A DNA stretch of 64,000 nt from Rotaria sp. Silwood1 (GCA_905250075.1 CAJNOP010000116.1:334667-398666), one strand, 5' to 3'; counted from the stretch's first letter, positions 22,299 through 35,073 are shown. Notes: generated by a model from the letters alone, not told the origin. Numbers and translations are program-made.

Positions 22299-25200
22299 AT
22301 AAGTTGATAGTTGATGTGTCGTTGATTGAGAAAATTTTTTATTGTGAGTATAATGAGAAATCACTCATAGCATTACAAAAAATCGTTATTCTCGAGCTAT
22401 TTCCGTAAACATTCATTTATTCACCGAAGAAATGTAAATTTCTAATCCGATTCGGCTTGAAAATAACCAATCATGAAAGAGAATAGGCGAACTTCATTCT
22501 ACTCTACATATCTCTAACATAAAAAATGATGTCATATTTTGGTAATTTTCTATAACTAATAGAGATGCATATCGATGCTATTGGAGTCGTATGTCGCAGG
22601 TTTGGTATTAAAAGCATAAACTTTGAAAGAGATAAGTCTCAATGAATGAAACCTATGGAAATTGGACTTTTCCATCGCTGCATATTTGCTGCCTAGTCAG
22701 GTTGTCATTCATCAAGCCGCAATTGACTCTGCTTTCTTACTTTTGATTTCTTTATGTGTTCATAAACGGATACAATCAGTTAAAATGAAACAGTATATCT
22801 ATAATGTTGTTTTCCACTCCAAAAAGATTACATTTGATCATATGTTTCGTCTTGTTATCGATAGATAACTCTCCGAATTATTAAATTTTATCTAAGAAGA
22901 TAATGCTTATATAATTACTAGAAAGATGAGAGATTCACATGCTGTTAGGTGTGAGTGTATTTGATCGTATAACATGAGAGAGATGGATGGAATAGGTGTT
23001 GAGAAGCCGATTGAGAAAGTGAGGAAGTTAGGTGAAATAAAGACCAGTTTCTCAGTCTGAACACCAAACAGTTCTTGCTGTGATAGAGTTGAAAGTTATT
23101 CGATGTCTTGATCGCATTCGTAGTCTTCAGAGGATTATACTCAGCGAAACGAAGCTAAATTTTCCTCTATTACAATTAGCACCTAATGTGACTTACTTCA
23201 CAAAAATATTCTATAATAAGATCGAACGAAGAAATTCGCTTTCAACTTCAAGTGTTCCGGTTTTTAAAATAAGACAAGATATTCTCATATTTTATTGAAC
23301 AGAGATGAAAAAAATTGATACATTCCTGAGAGAAGATTATTTAGTATTCTATATATAATTGCAATGAAAAATATCGTACGCAGTGTAATAGAAAAAGCTT
23401 CATAATAGCCATACACACATTTATCTTTTGGAGTCGTCCGTAAAATCCTTTGAAAGTAAAAAATCAACTAATTAATTGTGAGAAATCTAAAAAAATTCCT
23501 AGATCAAAAAAACATTCTCGATAATTAAATGGGCGATTCTTTGGAAAGTGTCCAAAAATAGGCTAGTTTTCAAGAATTTTCAAGCATTTCGAGCAAAGAC
23601 GAGACGCAAGTGTTAACTAGTTTTTAAATATTCCTATTTGAGATTTTATCCCAGAATATATTTGGAATTCAGACTCCTACGACTAATATTGTGTCTTAGT
23701 CACAAGGTACATCATAGGAGGCACAGTGGAACGTTAAGCCTCTGCTGTTTGGTATTTTGCTCGAAAAATAATTTTCACATAGTAGAAACTTGCAATCATT
23801 TCTAATCGTCTCTCATACAACCATCGTGAACACCTCTAACATATGATTAATAAAAAATGGGATTAGTCTATTGTGATAGAAATTGGCTTTATAAATGAGT
23901 CAGGCCAGTTTTAAACTCAGTTGATTACCCAAGAAATAGCTTGCTAGGGTAGCCCATGGCTACATTAAAATACACAACTTATATAATAATGCAATACTAA
24001 TAATGGAAAATAAGAATAGAAATGAGAGAGAAGCATTATTGCTATGAAAATCAAAATAATTCATTCATCAGACTGAAAATGGTACATTCTCTGAGATAAA
24101 TGAATATAAAAAAATCTGTATTCAAGAAGTACTACTGGTTTTTTTAGAGAATACTGACTGTAAGAAAAATTCTCGGTTGGCCATATACGTTTATACTCAC
24201 TCGTTTAGAGTTCCACAAAATCAAGTAATTAGAGAACACTTATTTTATTCTGATGAAAAAACTATAAACAAGTCTAGAGTTATGATCTTACTTTAGCCAA
24301 GACCATTTATACTATGATAAAGTTTGATTTATAGCCTAATGCACATGAACAGTTTCCAGAGTGAATCGGTGCACCTTTTCAACTCTAATATAGTTTGTAT
24401 CAGAACAAGATTTGTATAGAGTGTAAATGTTATAAAAGATACCATACATGTCAAACTTCAAAGTTGAATCTAACTCAAGTTTCAATTTTCAATCACATCT
24501 AGAAAAATGTGCGCGTTTGGACTACAGAAACGATTAAAGCACCAATGAGAGACATATTCAATGAAAATCTAATTTTAACTTTGACTTCTACATGAATTCA
24601 GATATATGATATTTCATAAGTTTCGAGCACACTTAGATTTTTCTATATTTTTCGAATATACAAAGTAGAACAAACATACAAAAAATGTAAGTTTAAATGT
24701 AATCTCTAATTTATTACTCGAAATTTATTGCACCCAACTGATACCTTTATTAAGAAAATATATTGTTAGTAAAAATGTAAAAAAACAAATTTTGTCAAAT
24801 TTGTTGTTCATTATATTTTCATCATAATCAAGTAAAAAAAACAACATCTAAATCTATTTTAGTTTTAGACTCCATAAGAACACAAATGATAAAAATGAAT
24901 CACAGTGATTTTCTCATCCTAAACCAAAAAACAATGAGTAGACAAGAAGTTTGGTAAAAAGATTTCAGCATGTTTTCCAAAAACATACTTTCTTAATAAT
25001 ACTGTCAACTGAGATTACAGTCAATTTTAAATCATAGTTCAGACGTTATATATATATGTGTGCCAAGTAAGTTGAGTTGCTTGATCGAGTTACCATTACG
25101 GAAAATCTTATTCTTGTAATATTTTCAAACCTTCACGAATATTTATCCACGTGACTATATATGTGTCAGCAAACATACAAGCATAGTTACAAACTCATTT

Positions 25201-25814
25201 AATTCCACATGACCTTTCACACAGTTGAGGAAACATTATTCTCAGTAGAAGGCGCTAGTGTCCCAAGATTCGTGTGAAATTCTGTAAAGTTTACTCAGTT
25301 TTGCATGCATACAAACCTTCTTATGATCTTGCTTAGATTCGATCAGGATCTTTCTTGGAGGAGCTTGATATAATTTTCCATAAACCTAATATAATCTCGT
25401 CTGGATCTCATATGCGAATATTTACGAGATCCTTTGACAAATATGCAGTCATAACGCAGAAAACCATGTGATCAAGCATTTTGTCGTACCAGATGAAAAA
25501 CATCTTGAGTCATTCATACTGAATTCTTAGGTTTTCGCAAATCCACACTGATTACTATGCATCTTTGTCTTGCAAGGATTTGAAATCCTCATTCATGAGA
25601 TCTTTCTAACAAGACCCAGACAGATCCTTCTCAACATGTTCACAGTTTCGGAGTCTGATAGAATTCATTATTTTATTACTTAAATTCATGTTTGAAGTTC
25701 ATAGAAATTCGTCAAAAGATTTAGACTTGTTATTACGGTTTCTGATAATCGCACAAAGATTCTGCATTCGTGATTACGAATAAAATCCTCAGTTCTCTAT
25801 GTTTTTCTATTTAG
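22299..25814. other. no exon recognised; possible long intron
   Basis: AT-rich with no convincing coding exon. GGACTTTTCC, a good kappaB match, is at 22664-22673. If the DED and NHL exons belong to one gene, this is part of an intron of about 3.6 kb, unusually long against its other introns. Confidence 0.35.
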
Positions 25815-28800
25815 AGCAATCTAGCGACAAAATTTTCTACGAACAAACAAAGTGTAGTGGAACAATTCAAAATTTGACCAATCAACTTGCTCGTATTCAA
25901 GGAAAGAAAAGTAAGATACATATTATGCTGCTTTAAGTCATTGTATGAGAGTCACAAGCTGTCTTGTACAATCAAAAATTTCAGATCTTTCTGAGCACCT
26001 TCTCACTTAATAATCTGCTTTCTTTTTAGGCAGACAAATAAGTCTTCACATTTTCGAGAGTTTTTTCAAAATCACGTGGCAGGTTCGCTAGCCAAATTGA
26101 CAGAAGTAGCTTGAACAGTTGACAACGAGAAAAAATTTTAAGAATCGAATGATGTACAATGAGTTCAAATTTATTTTGTTGCTCCGATTAATTGATTCTA
26201 ATTACAAGGTGACAGGACATTTAACTGGAATAGTCTTTCTTCTCTTGAAACATAAAGGGATGTGCTTCGTTTATCATTTTAAGAGAATTGAAAGAGATCA
26301 ATGTAAGTTTGAATGGATAGAAAAAAACAGAAAGAAAAAATATCAAGTATGAAAAATAGAATGAAAAAGATATTAATTGTAAGAGATCGCTTGAATGCGA
26401 CAATTGAAAGGCTGTTTTTGGGATGTGAGTGCAGCCATCAATGTAGGATTTTGGGCTTAAATTTAGATTCATATATGCATGTGGCTGTAGATGAAGACTA
26501 GACTCACTCACACCCGATGGATTATCTTATGTTGGTGCTAAAAATATTGCAAAAAAATATGGTGAATGATGACGTAAGGAAAATTACCAGTGGATTGGAA
26601 TTTTCCCTGCTGATATGTGCTCGTAGGCTTGAGTTAGATGCAGAATTCAATTCTCTATAGAACGCTAATATTTTCAAGGGCGGGCATCGAGGATTTTGGA
26701 TAGAGCACATCGGATCCCACTCTGATCTGGACTCGATCGGGTCCAAAAATTCTTGAGCCGGATATGCTCTGGTGTGGGAATGTGAGTTTGATTAATGGTT
26801 TAGAGAATAACATCACACTCACATCCTTATGAATTTCTCTATTCTTTTTCTTTATTCAATAAATTTTTTATCGACGCTATAAATTATTATAATGAAAATG
26901 TACTCGTTTAATTTGACATTATTTATTCGGTATTTTTCCTTTCGATACTCTACTTTTCGATATTTTCGACACTTTTCTCTTCGTTCGTTTTCCATCACAC
27001 CATAAATTTGAAGTCAATAGCTTCTACTCTTGTGGTGTTACGATAAGTAAAAAATGGAAAAAGTTACACACGAATATATGTGAACTCAAGTTTTTTGAGA
27101 AAGCATAACCTTCGTGAAATGCTTTTTTTTGATTTTATGTTGTTCATAGGAAAATACACTGTAATGTATGCGAAGTGAAAATTCGATAACTAGCTCTAAA
27201 TAATCGCACGTGAAAATTGCCATAATTTGATAACGAAAAATTGATTGTTCTCGAAAGAAAAGATTCTCAAAATGCCATCAAACCAGTTACACCATATAGT
27301 AGTAGTGTAATATTCAATGTTTCCTCATAATACACTAAGTATTGGGTGTTAGTGAGAGTGTGCGTATGTGGATGTTACTACTCTCTCAGACATACATCCA
27401 CACCTGCTCCTTCAGGAAGTCTTTTGATAGGAAAATATCAGTTTTAATTATCTCTAATAGAACTTTTCAAAGAAATCCTTTTTTATTCAGCTCGATTTAA
27501 AGTTAAAAGCAACAAGCCGAGTCAACCTCTAAGTGATGGAAGGTCGAGGGTGTGAAATATTGATCCAGTTAGCGTCGTTGATTGCTTTTTTTTATTTACA
27601 AATCCGTTGCCTTTATTTTTCATTTTTTTTACTACTATATTTAACGTAGTTCTTGAACCGAATCATAAAAAAAAAGACGTGTCAATCATTTGAAAAATAG
27701 AACAGTCACATTGAAAATACTAAGAACGAAATTCTTGACGACTCGCTCGTTAATGTTCTGTTTTTCATGTAGTCAGGAATCGAGTAGAATATTTCAGGAG
27801 AAGAATCAATTCAATAGTAGTCGAGGTTAGCTACCATTTCAGTTCTTGAATCCTTTAATGAATGATCGAACCTATATTTTCCCAAAACTAAAGACTTCGT
27901 AGGCAGCTTTATCAAATGTTTCCAGATATCGAGGAGTTTGAATAATGCGCGTTTCCATTTTCCATTACTTCGTACTAGTAACTTTCCTCCTCGGATAAAT
28001 TTCCAATTAATCAGCTAAAGGTACGACTTTCGATTGAAAACAAAATTTAGGTTCTTCTTTTTTCAACTGAATTTCCTTCTATTTTCTGTTGAAATAGTTG
28101 CTTTACGATACAAAGATTGTGTTAAGTGAGAAATCAAGAATAATTGACAAGTTAGGACATTCCATGGGAGAAAAAAACTGAAGTTTTGATTAACATCATT
28201 TGCTTTCGTCTTTATTCGTCCTTAAATAAAACAATAATCGTTTGTTTTTGCCTATAAATTAAAACATTTAAACGTAAAGTGCAGAAAATGCAAAGATTCG
28301 AGTGAATTGTATTTTTCACTTATTCGTATGTTGTTTTAAAAAGTTAAATCATGAATGAGAACGAATATATGACCAAAAGTCGCTTCTTTTTGTTCAAAAC
28401 TTCTCTATTTTCTCTTATTCTTATCTCATAAACCGTCTAGAAATGATCGATTCTGATTTAGTATCAAAAATTGAAAAGAAAAATGTAATTTAATTGAGTT
28501 TAACAATAATAAAAATTAAAAAAGTCTATTCGATGCAGATAGTTTGAACATGCCATCACCTGAATACAAATTTTCTCTCTTTTCTTCGTATTATATATTG
28601 TATCCATTTAGTTTCGAGTGAATGTTACTTAGACTAAACAATTGTCTACTAAACTCAAAATGAATCGATGGATAGAAGGCTCTATTTGTTAGTTATATCT
28701 TTTTTTTTTAAGGATCAAATGATTGTTTTCTTATTTGATTGTCAGTATGGTTGAGGTGAATATCTGTTAGGGGGTACCATAATTGGTTATTCTTAATGTT

Positions 28801-31800
28801 GACTAGCTGAAAAATTAACAGTTTATATTCTGGCTACAACTTGTAAATTCTATACTACTTATATACTAGATCTGTAATATACATCATCTTTTTTTATTGC
28901 GAAAGTGACAACAGTATTAGATTTGAAAAGATACATTTATGCAACTCTTTTCTTACAGCATTCAAGTCATTATCTGTAATAAACATTGACTTGAGATCAA
29001 ACGGATGTGATATAGAAATTTTAGAGAGAGATTCTACGAAAATCGATCAACAGATTCTTATTTAGAGAATAACAAAGCTATTTTTTAAAGAAAAATCTTC
29101 AATTTTGATCAATAAAGCTAAACTGATATCAAAAAAAGATGTAAGATGATATTAGGAAACTGTAAATGACTACAAACGAAGCACATGTCTCTCTACTATA
29201 AGAAACATGTGAACTAGAATTACATTTTCAATTAAAAAATATTAGACCAACTGCTTTTTATTAAGTTATACTAAGATTGACTATGATGCAGAAACTGGAC
29301 CAAGAGAAAAGCATTTTAATGATGGTATCCATCTGTATCATTTAATCATGCAGTCAAAGTTAATATCACATATAGAAAAAAGTAGCGCTAAGTTTACTGA
29401 AAGAAACTAAAGTTCACTTGACATATGTAATTAAATAGTAATAAGTGAACCATTTTAGAAATTTCTTTTTATCAGTGTTACTTTACTATGAAAACAAAAT
29501 ATAAGAAAAGGGAAGTGAACCTCTCTCCTAAGATATGAATCTTTTTTGATCATTTTTTAGAGACAACATCAAGTTCTATAGTTTTATAATGACATAGTCT
29601 TAAGAAATTCTCAGTGTGAGGTATAGATCGTCTATGAATAATTTCAAACTTTAGTCTAGTTCAATTTATGGAACTGAAATTTTTTATTAGCAAACAGAAA
29701 ACATATTTTTCATTAAGACTAATTATCGTTAAAAACTGCAGCTCTGGAAACGAACCTTGCTAAGTCCGAAATGATGGCTAAGCGTAGATTTCTTTTAACT
29801 AATATCTTACGTTTCTAAAAAATATAATAACTTATAAATAAAAATATTCAGGATAATATTGTGTTTTTTTCGTGTCTTGAACTCTTTGTCATGATATTAT
29901 TTTTGCTTTTTCTACATCTGAAAATATCTAGAAAAAAAAATGTATTATAACAATCGACTCTAGAAAAGCAACATAATGCGTAAAAAAATGACTTCTAATG
30001 AGCATGTAATTTTGCAGATAAATATGAAGAACAAAAAGAAAATAAAAAACAATAGAGAAATTTCAGTTGTGTAGTCTGAAGAAGTTTCTTTTGTCTAGAA
30101 CTTTCTTTAACATATATTTAGTGTACATAACAAAAAAATTGATAAGAAAACTAATGAACTAGTTTCAATATCTGATATTCTTATATTTTTAAAAATACAC
30201 GCAGAAATATGAACTCTTTTATTCTTTTCCCAATCTATCGGAAAAATTCTGGGCTCGTTTGAACCCAAAAAAAAAGCAGTATTGTAAATAATTGAATGTT
30301 CTCTAATGAAGTTGCTAATATCTAATTATATATATAAAGAAGAGATGGTTCTATTAAAATCAATGTGAATATAATGAAGATTTTTCGTTTTCAAATTCTT
30401 TTTAATTAGTTTATTTCTATTGTTCATGCCTTTCTCTCTCTTTCTCTATCCCTCTATCTATTAGTCAATGAAAGAATATGAGATTCCACTGTTATATATA
30501 TATATATATACATACTCATTGTTACACTTTTATAAGACTAAAAAAATCCATTATTTGTAAAAGAATGACGACTGTGATCTATTTCTCTTTTCCCAAGAAA
30601 AAAGAACTTTATTTATTTGCATTAATGATTTATTAATTACGATGACCTATATTTCAATAGATTCATAGTTTCTGATGATATTTCATCTCTACGAAAAAGC
30701 TTTTCTAGAGTCTTTTCTGAAGTCCACTAATTCAAATATAAGATCAAAGATAGTCGAAAAAAAACTTTTTTTTTTCAACCATGTATTAGTAATCGATAAT
30801 ATGTACATATGTAGTACAAGACAGAAAAAACATCTATCAATAGTTATTTTACGATAAATTAACTAATAAAGAAAGCAAAAAAGAAAAGAAACAAAATAAA
30901 TCATTTTTTGATAGCCCCACCCTCTCGAAAAAAGAAACACAAAAAACCAACTATCAAAAGAGAAATTCGGAAATGCGTCAAAACTTGGAACGATGTTGAT
31001 TTTGCAAAAGTTTAAATGAACTTTTCACTTTTATTTCTCTATAGTCTCTCTCTTTCTCTTCTCTCTTATTTTATCATTTTATCCTCTCCTTTCTCTTTAA
31101 TTCAGGCCATCCATTACGTGGGAATTCCATTGACATTTATCCAAATGCTCGATGGCAACAGAATGGTCTCACTGTAGCTGGAAAAAATAGACAAGGCAAT
31201 GAAATCAATCAACTCTCTAACCCATTCGGTTTGTATGTGGATGATGATCAAACAATCTATGTCGCTGATCGATGGAATCACCGTGTTGTGGAATGGAAAT
31301 GGGGTGCAACGAGTGGCCAAGTGGTTGCCGGTGGAAATGGAGAAGGAAGTGGAGCTCACCAGTTGTCTGAACCACTAGATGTAATTGTTGACAAAGAGAG
31401 AGATAGTCTCATCATCTGCGATCGTTCGAATACTAGAGTGGTTCGATGGCCTCGTCGAAATGGGACAAGTGGAGAAACAATCATCTCCAACATCTATTGT
31501 GTGGGTTTGGCAATGGACGAGAATGGATCTCTCTATGTCGTTGACTATCGAAAAGCTGAAGTGAGACGATATCAAAGAGGAGAATCTCAAGGAACAGTGG
31601 TTGCAGGTGGCAATGAAAGTGGAAATCGTCTCGATCAACTCTCTATCCCACAATACGTATTCGTCGATCGAAATCATTCAGTGTACGTGTCTGATTGGAG
31701 AAATCATCGTGTGATGAAATGGATGGAAGGTGCAAAACAAGGTATTGTCGTGGCTGGGGGTAAAGGAGAAAATGGTCTTACACAATTGTCAGATCCTCAA

Positions 31801-32040
31801 GGTGTCGTTGTCGATCAATTGGGCACTGTCTATGTGGCTGATGACGGGAATGATCGAGTCATGCGTTGGCCCAAAGGAGCCACAAAGGGAAGTGTCATTG
31901 TTGGTGGAAACGATAGAGGAGAACAATCGAACCAACTCAATGGGCCCGTTGGTTTGTCATTCGATCAACACGGCAATCTCTATGTCGTCGATAGCGGGAA
32001 TCATCGAGTACAAAAATTCAATATCGATTCCAATAAATAA
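25815..32040 (+). CDS. NHL-repeat six-bladed beta-propeller protein (3' exons)
   Basis: Two exons: 25815-25910 (96 bp, phase 1 at both ends, acceptor TCTATTTAG, donor GTAAGA) and 31106-32040 (phase 1, acceptor TTAATTCAG, ending in TAA). The first encodes a polar stretch with one Cys. The second encodes about 310 residues with six NHL blades, each running roughly L-S-x-P-x-x-V-x-V-D, then VYVADxxNHRVxxW and an x-VVAGG strand. Six blades close a propeller, a ligand- or protein-binding fold. Neither exon supplies a suitable start ATG, so upstream exons must exist. The phase-1 donor of the DED-TM gene at 22176 would fit in frame and would put the propeller outside the cell. The intron between these two exons is ~5.2 kb. 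An unrecognised separate upstream exon is the alternative. Confidence 0.75.
26771..26826. repeat. degenerate telomere-like inverted repeat
   Basis: TGGTGTGGGAATGTGAG is followed ~24 bp later by CACACTCACATCC. It is a decayed small version of the foldback TGTGGG arrays found elsewhere here. Confidence 0.4.
27343..27405. repeat. degenerate telomere-like inverted repeat
   Basis: GGGTGTTAGTGAGAGTGTGC...TATGTGGATG is followed by a short spacer and CATACATCCACACC. The layout matches the intact foldback arrays, but the units are eroded. Confidence 0.45.
30492..30512. repeat. (TA)n microsatellite
   Basis: About ten TA dinucleotides in a row. Confidence 0.9.
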
Positions 32041-32137
32041 AGAACTGCGGACAAGAAAAAAATTTTTTTTTTGTTATAAACTTTTCAATCATTGTATACG
32101 GGCAAGCGCCGCCGAGATTCTTGGAATCCTTGAAAAG

Positions 32138-32205
32138 GATGTGGGTGTGGGTCTTTATTGTCCTTAAACCCACACCCACGCCCACACTCACACACACCCA
32201 CACCC
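32138..32205. repeat. short foldback telomere-type repeat
   Basis: GGATGTGGGTGTGGGT is followed by a ~16-bp spacer and ACCCACACCCACGCCC-type units. It lies ~100 bp after the stop codon of the NHL exon. Confidence 0.75.
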
Positions 32206-32292
32206 TAGTTGTAACTTCGTCGACCGGTGTAACTTCGATATGACATATATATAAAGGTATGCGATCCATTGGAGAATCAGAATTAAATAACT

Positions 32293-32680
32293 GAGCGGCT
32301 AGTCGTGAGCGGCGCCGACGAACGACTAACCTCACGGCGGAAAGGTTCATTATAGATATGTTTTGAAAACCAGCCGTATAAGATCTAGGAAGCTTCTTGA
32401 GTAGATCCCAATTAGATTTCGTTCATGGAGAATTATAGAATAACGCTGATTTTCGAGTAAGGTCGTAAAACTCAAGACATAATACTTCACAGCAAAATGT
32501 TGTGTTTAGAATTTCCTCTCGAGAAGTTGTCTATTCATAAATATAGAAAATAGTAGGAACTGAATTGGCTGTATTGTTGAAAAAAGTAGATGAGTTTTTA
32601 GGAGGGAGATATCAGCATGTGAGTGGCTAGTCGTGAATGGCGCCCCGATTGGCGGGCCGACGAACGACTGGTCGCTTATA
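32293..32680. repeat. pair of GC-rich inverted-repeat islands
   Basis: Two copies, at 32293-32333 and 32622-32674, share GGCTAGTCGTGA, a GGCGCC core and GCCGACGAACGACT. Within each copy AGTCGT and ACGACT face each other, so each can fold. They stand out as GC-rich islets in AT-rich DNA. They could be ends or footprints of one element about 380 bp long. No family recognised. Confidence 0.45.
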
Positions 32681-34074
32681 TTCAAAAGTTGCTGGAAAGA
32701 AGGTTTCAAACTACTAGAATAAATAGAATAATTTTCCATCGAATCAGTCTGATCGAATGGATTATGTAATAAAATCAACGTTGATGTAAACTTATCTATT
32801 CTTTTTATCGTTGATATATAAAAGAATAAGTCTCATTTTCGTATCTTTTAAAATATGCAAAAATAAAATTCAATAGAAATTGAACTCCCAATCATACATT
32901 ATAGAAATATTAATATTTGTTTCATTGATTGTTCGTCATTGTAACTACTTAAATAAATACAAATCTTGTAGAAAACAAAATTAATTTTCATTTTCAGATT
33001 AATGATTTCATCGAATAGGTATTAATTAACAAGTTTATTCTAAATCGAGTAGAAATTTAATTTATAATTTCACGGGATGAACCGTGTGATTTGTGTAGAT
33101 ATTAGAGAACATGTTAACATATTCTATATTAAATCTAAAGGAACATATGATCGCAAATTAAATATTAATACATAGTGTTTAACCGTTGCAATTATTGTTA
33201 TTTCGATTACATTAATTATTCAAGAGATAAATTTTTATTAATGTTAAGATACTATTAGAATTTTGTAGTTAAGAAAAGTCATTTAAATTTCATGAAACAC
33301 CAATAATTATTTCATTTACGATTTACAATTCAAACTTGGTAATTATTTCTTATTACTACTCCGATCAATGTGAGAATATCACTAATTAGGTTTGTAATTT
33401 TGATAGATCTCTATTAACTGTACGAAATTTCATCATACAAAATAGTCAAATGCATTTTGTATTGTTAAAAACATGAAATATTGATAGAAAACATTCAGTA
33501 TGTAACAATGTATTAGGTATTTTTAATTATAATATGTGAATACGAGATGAAAAGAACAAGTACTTTTACAGGCATATTCTCAACTAAAATTGCGAAGATT
33601 TTTCTTGACTAGAGAGAAAATATATTCTAATGTCGTGTGTTGATAGAATTTCATATACAATTTTTATGAATATTTAATTAAATATAATGTTATTTACTCT
33701 AGGATAAGAAAAAAGACATAATCTGATTTTTCTTTTTTTGCTTAAAAATAGAAAATACTCATAGATATTAAAGAATTATTTTGATTTTAGCATATATAAA
33801 ATCAAATTTGAAAGTAATCAAGGTACTAAAATCTATTTTTATACTATATGCATATAAAGTTTTCAATTTCTATTCAATAGTTTATTCTTCTATATTTCTA
33901 TCAGTATTGAAGATTTTATAATTAAAATTTCAAATTATGTTTAAAATATTACATGAAAAGAAAGATTTGACTATGATATTAAGAATTTTTATATCATTGA
34001 ATAAATGTATTTGTAAACAATGAAAACAACACACACACAACATTAAAAAAAAATATATTCAAGTAATTTCATTT
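32681..34074. other. non-coding, very AT-rich
   Basis: No gene, repeat or RNA recognised between the GC-rich islands and the 3' end of the receptor gene. Confidence 0.45.
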
Positions 34075-35073
34075 TTAATAATAAGTATCTCTTTTTGTAA
34101 ATGTTTGATGTTGTGTTCCAGAACGAGTTGGAACAATTGGTTGTTTTCGTATTTTTCGATATCCATTTATAATTAATTGTTGAAAATCTCGACGAAATGA
34201 TTTGGATGCAATTAAATAAGTATAAAATGGTGCAGTATTATTAATAAATAATAATAAGAATGTAATTGTAAATATAAAACTTTCAATTTGTGAATATTCA
34301 ACACTTTTTTTTGATAATATATATGAACTAATCATCATTTCTAATAGAATGAATGGATATGGTGTTGTTGTAATAACATAAACAAATACTTCAGCAATAA
34401 CAATAATTAATAATTCTCTATCTCGTCGTCGAATTGCAATATTTCCTTCACGATTATTTGGATCAATTGGTTGAATACGTCGATGAATTTGTCTCATATG
34501 ACAATAAGTTGAATAACCAAATATACTTAATATAATTGGTGGAATTAAACCAACAAATATTATTGAATAAATTGTATAAATTGTTGAATACGTACCAAAT
34601 GTTCCACATCGTTTATTAATAATTGTTGTCATAATTGCAATATGACTAGCAAATATAGGCCAAAATATAATACTGAGAAATATAAGCCATTTAGCTCGTT
34701 TAGGTTGACTAAATGCACGAAATTTAACACGACTACTAGTACACATAAAACGATCAATACAAGCTAAGACAATCATTGTTTTTGCAATTTGTCCAAGAAC
34801 ATTTGATATATAAAAACGTATTTTACATAAAATAAATGCACGTAATGATTCATCATTATAATAAAAAGGAAATATTTGTACAAAACTATTAAATGTTAAA
34901 TAACAGCTATTTGCTATAGCTGAACTTATTAAATAAGTTGAACATGCATTTACACGTTGTTGACCAAATATAATAATAATAAATATATTACCAATATTTC
35001 CCAAAACTAAACAAATTGGATATCCATAAAGGTTAAGTTGATTTTGAATAGTTGGTAAGATTGATGTCGACAT
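34075..35073 (-). CDS. class A (rhodopsin-like) GPCR, probable peptide receptor
   Basis: An intronless frame of 332 residues. Seven hydrophobic segments are visible. TM1 holds the conserved Asn in LVLGNIGN. TM3 ends in IDRF, a variant of the DRY motif. The third intracellular loop is basic (RRIQPIDPNNREGN then RRRDRELL). TM7 carries NNTAPFYTYLIAS in place of NPxxY. A Cys near the top of TM3 and one in extracellular loop 2 (NKRCGTF) can form the usual disulphide. The overall style matches the large rotifer set of receptors annotated as FMRFamide- or peptide-receptor-like. It should sit in the plasma membrane and couple to G proteins; the ligand is unknown. The N-terminus is short with no signal peptide, as is common in this class. 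Transcription runs away from the F-box gene at 38.2 kb, with AT-rich spacer between. Confidence 0.88.
   Translation of the reverse strand: MSTSILPTIQNQLNLYGYPICLVLGNIGNIFIIIIFGQQRVNACSTYLISSAIANSCYLTFNSFVQIFPFYYNDESLRAFILCKIRFYISNVLGQIAKTMIVLACIDRFMCTSSRVKFRAFSQPKRAKWLIFLSIIFWPIFASHIAIMTTIINKRCGTFGTYSTIYTIYSIIFVGLIPPIILSIFGYSTYCHMRQIHRRIQPIDPNNREGNIAIRRRDRELLIIVIAEVFVYVITTTPYPFILLEMMISSYILSKKSVEYSQIESFIFTITFLLLFINNTAPFYTYLIASKSFRRDFQQLIINGYRKIRKQPIVPTRSGTQHQTFTKRDTYY

Larger units (their letters stand above)
25911..31105. other. no exon recognised; probable long intron
   Basis: AT-rich, with only small items: GGAATTTTCCC (kappaB-like) at 26597-26607, two weak telomere-like inverted repeats near 26771-26826 and 27343-27405, and a (TA)n run at 30492-30512. 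No gene in either orientation is convincing. Confidence 0.35.

Noticed and set aside
22662..22868. 68-codon open frame in the possible long intron
   Set aside because: Composition and lack of splice signals in the right phase argue against an exon.
31114..31677. Minus-strand open frames opposite the NHL exon
   Set aside because: Antisense shadows; the plus strand carries clear NHL blades.
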